Assembly: GCA_002429615.1 (NCBI GenBank)
Contig: DJAN01000083.1
Coordinates: forward strand, 1-23,175
Direction of reading: 5' to 3'
From: Lysobacteraceae bacterium UBA6001
GTDB lineage: Bacteria > Pseudomonadota > Gammaproteobacteria > Xanthomonadales > Xanthomonadaceae
Length of the DNA stretch: 23,175 nucleotides
Shown in pieces: positions 16,388 to 23,175 of the stretch (position 1 is its first letter; every line of letters starts with the position of its first letter). The notes beneath the pieces were generated by a model. The model saw only the letters and a program-made list of their open reading frames with translations, did not search any database and was not told where the DNA came from. The position numbers and the translations under genes were made by a program.

Positions 16388-18760
16388 TCAGTTCTTCCGT
16401 GCCCTGGCAAAGGCATCGGCCAACGCACTGTTGGCCGGCGGCGCCGCGCTGGTCATCCGCGGCTTGGCATTGCCCGACGCGCCACCACCGCGTGCGCCCG
16501 GGCCACGTCCGCGTTCACCGGCTGCATGCTGCGCCCCGCGCGGGTCGCGCGCCGCCGGCGCCGGCGCATCCTCCAGACGACGGGTCAAGGCGATGCGCTT
16601 GCGCGCGACATCGACCTCCAACACCTTGACCTTGACGATGTCGCCCGCCTTCACCACGTCGCGCGGATCCTTGACGTAGGTGTCCGACAGCGCGGAGATG
16701 TGGATCAGGCCATCCTGGTGCACGCCGATATCAACGAAGGCACCGAACGCGGCCACATTGCTGACCACGCCCTCCAGCACCATGCCAGGACGCAGGTCCT
16801 TGATCTCCTCCACGCCCTCGGCAAAACGCGCCGCCTTGAATTCCGGGCGCGGGTCGCGGCCCGGCTTCTCCAATTCCTTGAGGATGTCGCGCACGGTCGG
16901 CACGCCGAACTGCGCGTCCGTGTACTGCTCGGCGCGCAGTCCACGCAGGAAGCTGCCATCGCCAAGCAACGCCTTGATCGGCTTGCCGGTCGCCTGCACG
17001 ATGCGCTCGACCACCGGATAGGCCTCCGGATGCACCGCCGAGACATCCAGCGGCTCCTCGCCGTCCGCGATGCGCAGGAAGCCGGCGCACTGCTCGAAGG
17101 TCTTCTCGCCCAGACGCGCCACCTTGAGCAGGTCCTTGCGGCGTTTGAACGGACCATTGTCGTCACGATGGCGCACGATGTTCTCGGCCACCGTCGACGA
17201 CAGGCCCGACACGCGTGACAGCAGCGCGGCCGACGCGGTGTTGACGTACACGCCCACCGCATTCACGCAGTCCTCGACCTTGGCATCCAGCGCACGGGCC
17301 AGGCGGAACTGGTCGACGTCATGCTGGTACTGGCCAACGCCGATCGCCTTGGGTTCGATCTTCACCAGTTCGGCGAGCGGATCCTGCAGGCGCCGCGCGA
17401 TGGACACCGCGCCGCGCAGCGACACATCCAGACCCGGGAATTCCTTGGCCGCGAACTCGGATGCCGAGTACACCGACGCGCCCGCCTCGCTGACCACGAC
17501 CTTCTGCAGCTTCGCCTCCGGCATCGCCTGGATGGCTTCGCCGGCCAGCTTGTCGGTTTCGCGGCTGGCGGTGCCGTTGCCGATCGCGATCAGCTCGACG
17601 TTGTGCTGCATGCACAGCTTGCGCAGGACCGCTACGGACTGATCCCACTGCCGCTTCGGCTCGTGCGGATAGATGGTCTCGGTCGCCACCAGCTTGCCGG
17701 TGGCATCCACCACGGCGATCTTGCAGCCGGTGCGGATGCCCGGGTCCAGGCCCAGCACCGTGCGCGGCCCCGCTGGCGCGGCCAGCAGCAGGTCCTTGAG
17801 GTTGTCGCCGAACACGGCGATCGCCTCGGCCTCGGCCTTCTCGCGGGCCTGGTTGAACAGGTCCAGCAGCAGGTGCATGTGCAGCTTGGCGCGCCAGGTC
17901 AGGCGGCAGGCGCTCAACAGCCAGGCATCGGCGGGGCGGCCCTTGTCGGCAACGCCCGCGGCCAGCGCCACACGTCCTTCGCAATACTGGTGGCCCGCCT
18001 CGGCTTCGGCGCCCGGGTCGAGGTCGAGAAACAGGATCTCCTCGCGCCGGGCACGGAACAGCGCCAGCAGGCGGTGTGACGGAATCTTCGCCAGCGCCTC
18101 GGCATGCTCGAAGTAGTCGCGATACTTCGCGCCCGCCTCTTCCTTGCCTTCCGCCACGCGCGCGCGGATGACGCCTTGTTCGCCCAGCCACTGGCGCAGT
18201 TCACCTACCAGCGCGGCATCCTCGCCCCAACGCTCCATCAGGATGGCGCGCGCGCCTTCCAGCGCCGCCTTGGCATCGGCCACGCCCTTCTCGGCATCGA
18301 CGAAACCGGCGGCGAAAATTTCCGGCGTCTGCGTCGGATCGCCCAGCAGGCCATCGGCCAGCGGCTCCAGGCCGGCCTCGCGCGCGATCTGCGCGCGGGT
18401 ACGCCGCTTGGGCTTGTACGGCAGATAGAGATCTTCCAGGCGTGACTTGGTATCGGCCGCCACGATCTCCGCGCGCAGCTCGTCGCTGAGCTTGCCCTGT
18501 TCGTCGATGCTGGCCAGCACCGCGGCGCGGCGATCCTCCAGCTCACGCAGATAAATCAGGCGGACTTCCAGGTTGCGCAGTTGGGTATCGTCCAGCCCGC
18601 CGGTCACTTCCTTGCGGTAGCGCGCGATGAACGGAACGCTGGCGCCTTCGTCCAGCAAGGCGATGGCGGCACGGGCCTGGGCGGTCTGGGCGCCGATTTC
18701 CTCGGCGATGGTCTGGGCGATCTGCTGGGCGAGCCTGGAATCGGACTTGGCGTCTTGCAT
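16388..18760 (-). CDS. tex: Tex, RNA-binding transcription accessory protein
   Basis: The 790-residue protein matches Tex through its whole length. It has the helical N-terminal region ([33 protein letters not shown]), a YqgF-like RNase-H fold domain (about 335-460, [17 protein letters not shown]), helix-hairpin-helix segments (about 500-570, [21 protein letters not shown]), and an S1 RNA-binding domain (656-728, [19 protein letters not shown] to [10 protein letters not shown]). A Gly/Ala/Arg-rich tail of about 60 residues follows, which is low complexity and common in Xanthomonadaceae. Tex is a nucleic-acid-binding protein linked to transcription elongation, related to eukaryotic Spt6. The ATG at 18760 has no clear Shine-Dalgarno but fits the family N-terminus. 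It appears monocistronic, with a strong hairpin after the stop. Confidence 0.96.
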   Translation of the reverse strand: MQDAKSDSRLAQQIAQTIAEEIGAQTAQARAAIALLDEGASVPFIARYRKEVTGGLDDTQLRNLEVRLIYLRELEDRRAAVLASIDEQGKLSDELRAEIVAADTKSRLEDLYLPYKPKRRTRAQIAREAGLEPLADGLLGDPTQTPEIFAAGFVDAEKGVADAKAALEGARAILMERWGEDAALVGELRQWLGEQGVIRARVAEGKEEAGAKYRDYFEHAEALAKIPSHRLLALFRARREEILFLDLDPGAEAEAGHQYCEGRVALAAGVADKGRPADAWLLSACRLTWRAKLHMHLLLDLFNQAREKAEAEAIAVFGDNLKDLLLAAPAGPRTVLGLDPGIRTGCKIAVVDATGKLVATETIYPHEPKRQWDQSVAVLRKLCMQHNVELIAIGNGTASRETDKLAGEAIQAMPEAKLQKVVVSEAGASVYSASEFAAKEFPGLDVSLRGAVSIARRLQDPLAELVKIEPKAIGVGQYQHDVDQFRLARALDAKVEDCVNAVGVYVNTASAALLSRVSGLSSTVAENIVRHRDDNGPFKRRKDLLKVARLGEKTFEQCAGFLRIADGEEPLDVSAVHPEAYPVVERIVQATGKPIKALLGDGSFLRGLRAEQYTDAQFGVPTVRDILKELEKPGRDPRPEFKAARFAEGVEEIKDLRPGMVLEGVVSNVAAFGAFVDIGVHQDGLIHISALSDTYVKDPRDVVKAGDIVKVKVLEVDVARKRIALTRRLEDAPAPAARDPRGAQHAAGERGRGPGARGGGASGNAKPRMTSAAPPANSALADAFARARKN

Positions 18761-18856
18761 GCGGTCAACAGTACTGCGGCAACGGGAGACCGCATTCTGG
18801 CAGCGCCCGCCCGGGGCGGAAACCCGTTGACAGCACGCGCCAAAGCGCCTCGCGAA

Positions 18857-19078
18857 TCAGGCGCGGGCGTAGTGGTCGGCCAGGCGTTCGGCGACCAGGG
18901 TGTCCTGCAGCGATTCCAGCGCCATGACCCGCACCTTGCCGACGCGTTCCAGCGACAGCGTGCGTTCCACGTAGAACTCCGGGCCTCCCTCGGTCATCGC
19001 CATCGAGCGGCTGAAGCCATAGGGCACCAGGCCCTTTTCGCCATCCTTGCTGCCACCGACATAGAGGAGGATCGACAT
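18857..19078 (-). CDS. Small conserved-looking protein of unknown function
   Basis: The 73-residue soluble protein starts MSILLYVGGSKDGEKG and has no signal peptide, membrane segment or motif that I recognise. AAGGTGAT lies a few bases before its ATG, and codon use looks like that of real genes in the window. It is divergent from the FAD oxidoreductase, sharing a 184-bp intergenic region, and lies 96 bp upstream of tex on the same strand. The mixed alpha/beta composition suggests a small folded domain. I cannot assign a role. Confidence 0.65.
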   Translation of the reverse strand: MSILLYVGGSKDGEKGLVPYGFSRSMAMTEGGPEFYVERTLSLERVGKVRVMALESLQDTLVAERLADHYARA

Positions 19079-19262
19079 GTATCACCTTGTTGCGTGTTGC
19101 TGGAACCGGCGCGCAGCTTACGCAGGGTCGTGTTATGGCCTTCTCACCCACGTTAACGGCAGCTGTTTGCGGTTCGATGACGCCCGCTGAAGGGCTTACA
19201 ACTCACTTTTTCTTAACTGCGGCGTCGCTAGATCACCTGTTCATTCCAGCGCACGGTGAGGC

Positions 19263-20474
19263 ATGGATCTCAAAAGCGGCTATCCGTTCTGGTCGATCCG
19301 CAATGGACTGATGCATGCGTTCCCGCGGCTGGAACGGGACGTGCGCTGCGACGTAGCGGTCATCGGTGGCGGCATCACCGGCGCGCTGATCGCCAGCGAG
19401 CTGGTGTCGAATGGGTACGAGGTGGTCGTGCTGGAACAGCGCGAGATCGGCTGGGGCAGTACCTCGGCCAGCACCGCGCTGCTGCAGTACGAGATCGACA
19501 CCCCGATGGTCGATCTGGCGCGGCGCTACGGCATGGACAACGCCGCCCTCGCCTACGACGCCTGCGCCAAGGCGATCGACCAGCTGCATGAGCGGGCACG
19601 CGCGGTCGGCCAGGTGGACTTCCGCCGCAATGACAGCCTCTTCTATGCCAGCCGCAAGGCCGATGTCGCCCTGCTACGGGAGGAACTGGCGGCCCGCCGG
19701 GGTATCGGCCTGGACCTGGAATGGATGGCACCGGCCCCACTGTGGCGCGATTACGGCGTGCGGGCGCCCGGCGCCCTGCTCAGCCGGCAGGCGGCCAGCA
19801 TCGATCCGTATCGAATGACCTATCGCCTGTTGATGCGTTGCCAGCGCCAAGGCGCGTCGATCCACGACCGCACCGAGGTCAGCAGCGTGCAAGCCGGTTC
19901 CCGCGGCGTGGTACTGCGCACCGCCGAGGGCCACCAGGTGCGGGCGGGCCACGTCGTGGTCGCGGCCGGTTACGCCGGCCAGCAGTGGCTCGACCAGCGG
20001 GTGGCCCGAAACCGCAGCAGCTACGCCTTCGTGACCGACCCCCTGCACGACGAAGAGGCGGGCGCGCTGCGCCACACGATGATCTGGGAAACCGCGCATC
20101 CCTATCTCTATCTGCGGGGCACTGCCGACGGCCGGGTGATCGCCGGCGGCGAGGACGACGACATCGACCTGCCCGCGCGTCGTGACCGGCGCGTGCTCGG
20201 CAAGGCGCGCACGTTGCAGCGCAAGATCGCGCGCGCGATGCCGGAGCTGGTGTTGCGGCCGGTGTTCGCCTGGGGCGGCACCTTCGCCGAGACCGCCGAC
20301 GGCCTGCCGTTCTTCGGCGCGCATTCCCAGCATGGGCCGCGCGTGCTGTTCGCGATGGCGTATGGCGGCAACGGCATCACCTATTCGATGCTGGGCGCCG
20401 GCCTAGTGCGCGCGGCGATCGAGCGACGCGCTCACCCGTTGGCGGCACTGTTCGGCTTTGGCCGCCTGCGCTGA
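19263..20474 (+). CDS. FAD-dependent oxidoreductase, D-amino-acid oxidase (DAO) superfamily
   Basis: The 403-residue protein begins with a short leader and the FAD-binding Rossmann motif DVAVIGGGITGALIASEL (GGGITG at 35-40), with Glu58 (VVVLEQ) for the ribose. The second FAD-contact region AGHVVVAAGYAGQQWL and the C-terminal RPVFAWGGTFAETADGLPFFG and MAYGGNGITYSMLGAG complete the DAO/GlpD/glycine-oxidase fold. Such enzymes oxidise amines or amino acids, often with oxygen or a quinone as acceptor. GTGAGG lies just before the ATG. It stands alone on the plus strand, with its 3' end overlapping the convergent HExxH membrane protein gene by 43 bp. The substrate cannot be told from sequence or context. 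No signal peptide is seen, so it is cytoplasmic. Confidence 0.9.
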   Translation: MDLKSGYPFWSIRNGLMHAFPRLERDVRCDVAVIGGGITGALIASELVSNGYEVVVLEQREIGWGSTSASTALLQYEIDTPMVDLARRYGMDNAALAYDACAKAIDQLHERARAVGQVDFRRNDSLFYASRKADVALLREELAARRGIGLDLEWMAPAPLWRDYGVRAPGALLSRQAASIDPYRMTYRLLMRCQRQGASIHDRTEVSSVQAGSRGVVLRTAEGHQVRAGHVVVAAGYAGQQWLDQRVARNRSSYAFVTDPLHDEEAGALRHTMIWETAHPYLYLRGTADGRVIAGGEDDDIDLPARRDRRVLGKARTLQRKIARAMPELVLRPVFAWGGTFAETADGLPFFGAHSQHGPRVLFAMAYGGNGITYSMLGAGLVRAAIERRAHPLAALFGFGRLR

Positions 20475-20959
20475 CGCTGACGTCGGGTGGGGAACCAGCC
20501 CCGTCCATGCAGAGCATAGTGATCGGCGGCGCGCTCAAACGGGTTGCGCACGCTGATACCGCCGCAGAGCAAATATACCGGCAGGAACAACGGTCCCAGC
20601 AGCAGGTACTGGTAGACGTGCGCCCGTTCGTGATCACCCAGCCGCACCGCCGGGTGCTGGCAGTGCCCGGCCTGGTGCTCGTAGGTGAAGCAGGCCACGT
20701 CCAGCGACTCGCCTTTCAGCAGGATCACATTCCCCAGCGTCATCGCCCCGCCAGGACCCCACGGCCAGCGCTCGACCACCAGCGCCAGCTCGCGGCCCTG
20801 CCAGCGCAGGCGTGCGCCCCATGCCAGCGCCACGAGCCCGGCCAGCAGGCCGAGCAAGGTATTGGGCAGGGTCCAGAGCGCGCCCAGCAGTTGCAGGGCG
20901 CGCAGCCCCGGCCAGGGGCGCGCGGGCGTCAGTCGGCCTCGTTGGGGATCAGCAGCCAC
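20432..20959 (-). CDS. Small membrane protein with an HExxH zinc-metallopeptidase-like motif
   Basis: This 175-residue frame has a hydrophobic segment (about 20-48), a folded middle part (WGPGGAMTLGNVILLKG, FTYEHQAGHCQHPAVRLG), then GDHERAHVYQY with HERAH at 110-114, a second hydrophobic segment (117-135), and NPFERAADHYALHG, where Glu142 would be the third zinc ligand. HExxH followed by a distal Glu in an ExxxD context is the gluzincin arrangement, as in DUF4157-like proteins. The C-terminus is Arg-rich. The start is unclear. GTG 20959 overlaps the PspC-like gene by 31 bp; no other ATG/GTG/TTG precedes the hydrophobic segment, although a CTG overlaps the upstream stop. It is probably last in the pha/pspC transcript. 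I do not know a named family; protease activity is inferred from the motif only. Confidence 0.65.
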   Translation of the reverse strand: MAADPQRGRLTPARPWPGLRALQLLGALWTLPNTLLGLLAGLVALAWGARLRWQGRELALVVERWPWGPGGAMTLGNVILLKGESLDVACFTYEHQAGHCQHPAVRLGDHERAHVYQYLLLGPLFLPVYLLCGGISVRNPFERAADHYALHGRGWFPTRRQRQRRRPKPNSAANG

Positions 20960-21132
20960 AGCAGCAGGTAGACCAGCAGCCCCGGGAATGCGGCCGAGGC
21001 GATCGACACGATCACGTAGATCACCCGCAGCAGGGTCGAGTTCCAGCCGAAACGATGGGCGATGCCGCCGATGACGCCAGCGATCATGCGGTCGTTGAGC
21101 GAACGGGACAGCGTGCGCGGCGCGGTGCTCAT
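20929..21132 (-). CDS. PspC-domain inner-membrane protein
   Basis: The 67-residue protein is almost entirely one PspC domain. LSRSLNDRMIAGVIGGIAHRFGWNSTLLRVIYVI is the amphipathic and first half, and SIASAAFPGLLVYLLLWLLIP is the single transmembrane segment. PspC domains sit in the inner membrane; in enterobacteria PspC senses envelope stress together with PspB and PspA. No pspA or pspB is near, so this is the stand-alone type common in proteobacteria, with role unknown. CAGGAG precedes the ATG. It lies 40 bp after the DUF5329-like gene and overlaps or abuts the HExxH gene, suggesting co-transcription. Confidence 0.9.
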   Translation of the reverse strand: MSTAPRTLSRSLNDRMIAGVIGGIAHRFGWNSTLLRVIYVIVSIASAAFPGLLVYLLLWLLIPNEAD

Positions 21133-21172
21133 GCAACGGCTCCTGGATCAGATGCCGCCAATATAGCCGGCT

Positions 21173-21538
21173 TCAGGTGCCGGCGCGGTGACGGCGCAGC
21201 GCCTGCAGCTGGTCGTCGAACCACGCGCCGGCCTCGCGCTCCGGCTGCCCCGGACAGGCCACGCGATAGGGCTGGCCGCTGACACTGCTGCGGCTGGCCG
21301 CGCGCGCGATGAACTGCTCCGGCGTGCCGGCCTGGTCGCGCTTGCGCAGATAGTCGTACTTGCGCTGCAGGTGCGCCGCGGCGCGGGCGCCGTCGTACCA
21401 GCTGCCATTGCGCTGGAAGCGGCAGGGAGATGTCGCCAGCACATCGATCAGTGCGCGGATGTCGCCATCGGCCGATGCCGTGGCACCCGTCCCGGGTGCG
21501 GCAAGCGCCAACAGCAGCGCCAGGGCCTCAGCCCGCAT
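21173..21538 (-). CDS. DUF5329/YfeK-like small exported protein
   Basis: The 121-residue protein has a signal peptide (MRAEALALLLALAAPGTGATASA) and a mature part of about 98 residues. Diagnostic stretches are IDVLATSPCRFQRNGSWYDGARAAAHLQRKYDYL and EQFIARAASRSSVSGQPYRVAC, which fit the DUF5329 family (E. coli YfeK relatives). Two Cys (39 and 95) could form a disulfide in the periplasm. The function of the family is not known. The ATG at 21538 overlaps the phaC stop by 11 bp, so translation is probably coupled. A longer frame reaching back to 21673 runs inside phaC and is not used. Despite the operon position, no role in PHA metabolism is evident. Confidence 0.85.
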   Translation of the reverse strand: MRAEALALLLALAAPGTGATASADGDIRALIDVLATSPCRFQRNGSWYDGARAAAHLQRKYDYLRKRDQAGTPEQFIARAASRSSVSGQPYRVACPGQPEREAGAWFDDQLQALRRHRAGT

Positions 21539-22601
21539 CACGCTCGCGCAGCCAACGATGGATCGCGGCCGGCACCTCGCGCTGGGCACGCCCGGATACG
21601 TAAATGCCGATGTGGCCACCCCGGAACCCCAGTTCACTGTAATCCGCACTGCCAGTGCGCCCGGCCAGCGCACGCGATGCCGCGGGGGGCACCAGGTGAT
21701 CCTGCTCGGCGTAGATGTTCAGCAATGGCATGTCGACCGCCGCCAGGTCCACCGCCTCGCCGCCGATCTCGATGCCGCCCTCGACCAGCCCGTTGCGCTG
21801 ATAGAACTGCTTGACGAACTCGCGGAACGCTTCGCCGGCCAGATCAGGGGAATCGAAGATCCACTTTTCCATGCGCAGGAAATCTTCCAGCGCCTGCTTG
21901 TCGTCGAGGATGTCGAGCAGCCCCACGTACTTCTGCAGGTTCAGCCGGAACGGCTTCAGCATCAGGTAGCTGGCATTCATCAGGTCGGCGGGAATGTTGC
22001 CGACGGTATCCACCAGCAGGTCCACGTCGAGCGTGCGCGCCCAGCTGGACAGCATGTTGTCCGGGGTGTGGAAATCCACCGGGGTCACCATCGTGACCAG
22101 GTTGCGCAGCATGTGCGGGCGCAGCGCCGCGTAGCACAACGAGAACGTCCCGCCCTGGCAGACGCCCAGCACGTCGATGGCCGGCACGCCGGCCTGGCGA
22201 CGCAGGGCATCCACCGCGCCATCGATGAAGCGCAGCAGGTAGTCCTCCAGCGTCAGATAGCGTTCGGAACGATCGGGATAGCCCCAATCCAGCACATACA
22301 CATCCTCGCCCTGCGCGAGCAGGCCACGCACCAGCGAGCGGTCGGCCTGCAGGTCGACCATGTAAGGGCGGTTGACCAGGGCATAGACGATCAACAGCGG
22401 GACGCGCGCGGTCGGCGGGGTGTCACCGACGAAGCGATACAGCACGACACGCCCGTCGCGCCAGACCTCCTGCCGTGCCGTGGCGCCGTAATCCACGGCG
22501 TCCACGCCGGGCAGCACTTTCAGCCCCTCGGCGAGCTTGCGCTGGAAGGCCAGGGTTTCCTGCAGCAGATCGTCGGCGTTGAAACCCAGGGGGCCTTTCA
22601 T
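21528..22601 (-). CDS. phaC: Class III poly(R)-hydroxyalkanoate synthase subunit PhaC
   Basis: The 357-residue length is that of class III synthases (about 40 kDa); class I and II enzymes are much longer. It polymerises (R)-3-hydroxyacyl-CoA, mainly 3-hydroxybutyryl-CoA, on PHA granules. The lipase-like box is GVCQGG with catalytic Cys148; Asp301 (YAEQDHLVPP) and His330 (FRGGHIGIYVSG) complete the triad. Other landmarks are VYVLDWGYPD and MVTPVDFH. The ATG at 22601 overlaps the phaE stop as ATGA, so the two subunits are translationally coupled, as expected for a PhaE-PhaC complex. All catalytic residues are in place. No phaA or phaB is in the window, so monomer supply is encoded elsewhere. 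Confidence 0.96.
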   Translation of the reverse strand: MKGPLGFNADDLLQETLAFQRKLAEGLKVLPGVDAVDYGATARQEVWRDGRVVLYRFVGDTPPTARVPLLIVYALVNRPYMVDLQADRSLVRGLLAQGEDVYVLDWGYPDRSERYLTLEDYLLRFIDGAVDALRRQAGVPAIDVLGVCQGGTFSLCYAALRPHMLRNLVTMVTPVDFHTPDNMLSSWARTLDVDLLVDTVGNIPADLMNASYLMLKPFRLNLQKYVGLLDILDDKQALEDFLRMEKWIFDSPDLAGEAFREFVKQFYQRNGLVEGGIEIGGEAVDLAAVDMPLLNIYAEQDHLVPPAASRALAGRTGSADYSELGFRGGHIGIYVSGRAQREVPAAIHRWLRERDAG

Positions 22602-23175
22602 CGGGCCGCCCTCTTCGCGCGTGCCGCGGCCTTCGCGGGTGTCTTCTTCGCGGTCTTCTTGGCTACTGCGGTCTTCTTGGCTACCGCAGCTTTCTTGGCG
22701 GGGACAGCCTTCTTCGCCATCGCCGCCTTCTTCGCGGGCGCGGATTTCCTGACCGGCGCCTTGCGCGCTGCGGGCGTTGGCGTCGGCTTGGACGCGGGAC
22801 GCGCCGTCGGGGCCGCGCGTGCGCCGGCCTCGCCCGCCGCCGCGACCAGGCGGCGCACGATGCGTTCCAGTTCAGCAATGCGCTTGTGCGCGGCATCCAT
22901 CTCCGAGCGGGTAGGCATGCCGTACTGGCTGGCGATCTGCTCGACCTCCGCCTGCAACGCGGCGCGCAGCCGCATGTGTGCATTGGCGAAGGCACCATAG
23001 ATCTCGCGGAATTCGTCCGACAGGGCGACCCCCGCATAGGCTTCCTCGGCCGCCTCGATCCACACGTCGAACATCGCCCTGGCGCTGGTCAACTGGCTGC
23101 CGCTGGCTTCGTGCTCGGCCAACTTGGCCTCGAAGCGATCGAAGGCCACTTCCAGCGCGGCGCGCAGCTGCTGCA
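22598..23175 (-). CDS. phaE: Class III PHA synthase subunit PhaE, 5' part missing
   Basis: The frame is open to the right window edge, so the N-terminus is missing; about 192 residues are seen. The visible core (SARAMFDVWIEAAEEAYAGVALSDEFREIYGAFANAHMRLRAAL) and the coiled stretch RSEMDAAHKRIAELERIVRRLV match PhaE, the non-catalytic subunit that activates class III PhaC. From about 85 residues before its end the protein becomes Ala/Pro/Lys-rich with repeated AKKA/AKKT units, a histone-H1-like tail with strong positive charge. The stop overlaps the phaC start (ATGA). A GTG at 23149 is an internal valine codon, not a start. The tail may bind DNA or the polyphosphate/granule surface; that is inference. 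Confidence 0.92.
   Translation of the reverse strand, partial: QQLRAALEVAFDRFEAKLAEHEASGSQLTSARAMFDVWIEAAEEAYAGVALSDEFREIYGAFANAHMRLRAALQAEVEQIASQYGMPTRSEMDAAHKRIAELERIVRRLVAAAGEAGARAAPTARPASKPTPTPAARKAPVRKSAPAKKAAMAKKAVPAKKAAVAKKTAVAKKTAKKTPAKAAARAKRAAR
22608..22750 (-). repeat. Lys/Ala codon repeats in the phaE 3' end
   Basis: The DNA shows imperfect tandem copies of a unit around CTTCTTGGC (plus strand), encoding AKKA, AKKT and AKKTAKK in the PhaE tail. Such repeats vary in number between related strains through slippage. Confidence 0.7.

Noticed and set aside
18827..18832. TTGACA on the plus strand as a -35 element
   Set aside because: No -10 element lies at the right distance and no plus-strand gene starts within 400 bp.
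22608..22750. Short repeated units that might be a CRISPR-like or satellite array
   Set aside because: The repeats are in frame, imperfect and encode AKKA/AKKT units of PhaE; there are no spacers.
21360..23000. 546-residue plus-strand open frame opposite phaC and phaE
   Set aside because: Phe/Ala runs near its end are just the complement of the Lys/Ala repeats of PhaE; no domain is seen.
23147..23149. GTG as the start of phaE, giving a 183-residue protein
   Set aside because: The frame stays open with PhaE-like coding (QQLRAALE) to the window edge, and PhaE proteins are much longer.

Overview
The window is high-GC DNA (roughly two thirds G+C by eye) with long overlapping shadow frames. Its gene content fits a Gammaproteobacterium of the Xanthomonadaceae (Xanthomonas, Pseudoxanthomonas, Stenotrophomonas or a relative): a periplasmic GH67 alpha-glucuronidase with a sialate-esterase-type acetylesterase and a LacI regulator flanked by xyl-box-like operators, a FucP-type sugar permease with a fructokinase, and a class III PHA synthase (PhaE/PhaC). 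The genus is inferred from gene content, not from a marker gene.

Left part (1-4619): the end of a glucuronoxylan-use locus. On the minus strand agu67A is followed by an esterase gene cut by the window edge. A LacI regulator (probably the xylan-locus XylR type) is divergent from agu67A. A 14-bp xyl-box-like site lies between them. A second, perfectly palindromic copy lies downstream of the regulator in a 470-bp stretch with no convincing gene.

4620-8305: a minus-strand sugar operon. A second LacI regulator comes first, then a FucP-family permease, then a PfkB-family fructokinase 3 bp after the permease stop. A perfect 14-bp palindrome 42 bp upstream of the regulator start is the likely operator.

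8305-13031: signalling. A single-domain response regulator precedes a 1271-residue soluble hybrid histidine kinase (PAS/GAF/PAS/PAS/GAF/HisKA/HATPase/REC), and a small three-TM protein follows. Then comes tRNA-Leu(CAA) with its own intrinsic terminator on the plus strand.

13249-18856: minus-strand genes for a large cytosolic-type sulfatase, a HicA/HicB toxin-antitoxin pair with a palindromic operator over its promoter, and the RNA-binding protein Tex, whose terminator hairpin abuts the hicA promoter.

18857-23175: a small conserved-looking unknown protein and a divergent FAD-dependent oxidoreductase. After these is a minus-strand cluster, phaE (cut by the right edge)-phaC-DUF5329-like-pspC-like-HExxH membrane protein, with overlaps or short gaps that suggest one transcript. 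PhaE carries a Lys/Ala-rich PAKKA-like tail. I do not see a CRISPR array, prophage, insertion sequence or rRNA. Most of the window looks like ordinary chromosome; the most unusual items are the orphan xyl-box, the compact hicAB promoter, the small HExxH membrane protein and the PhaE tail.
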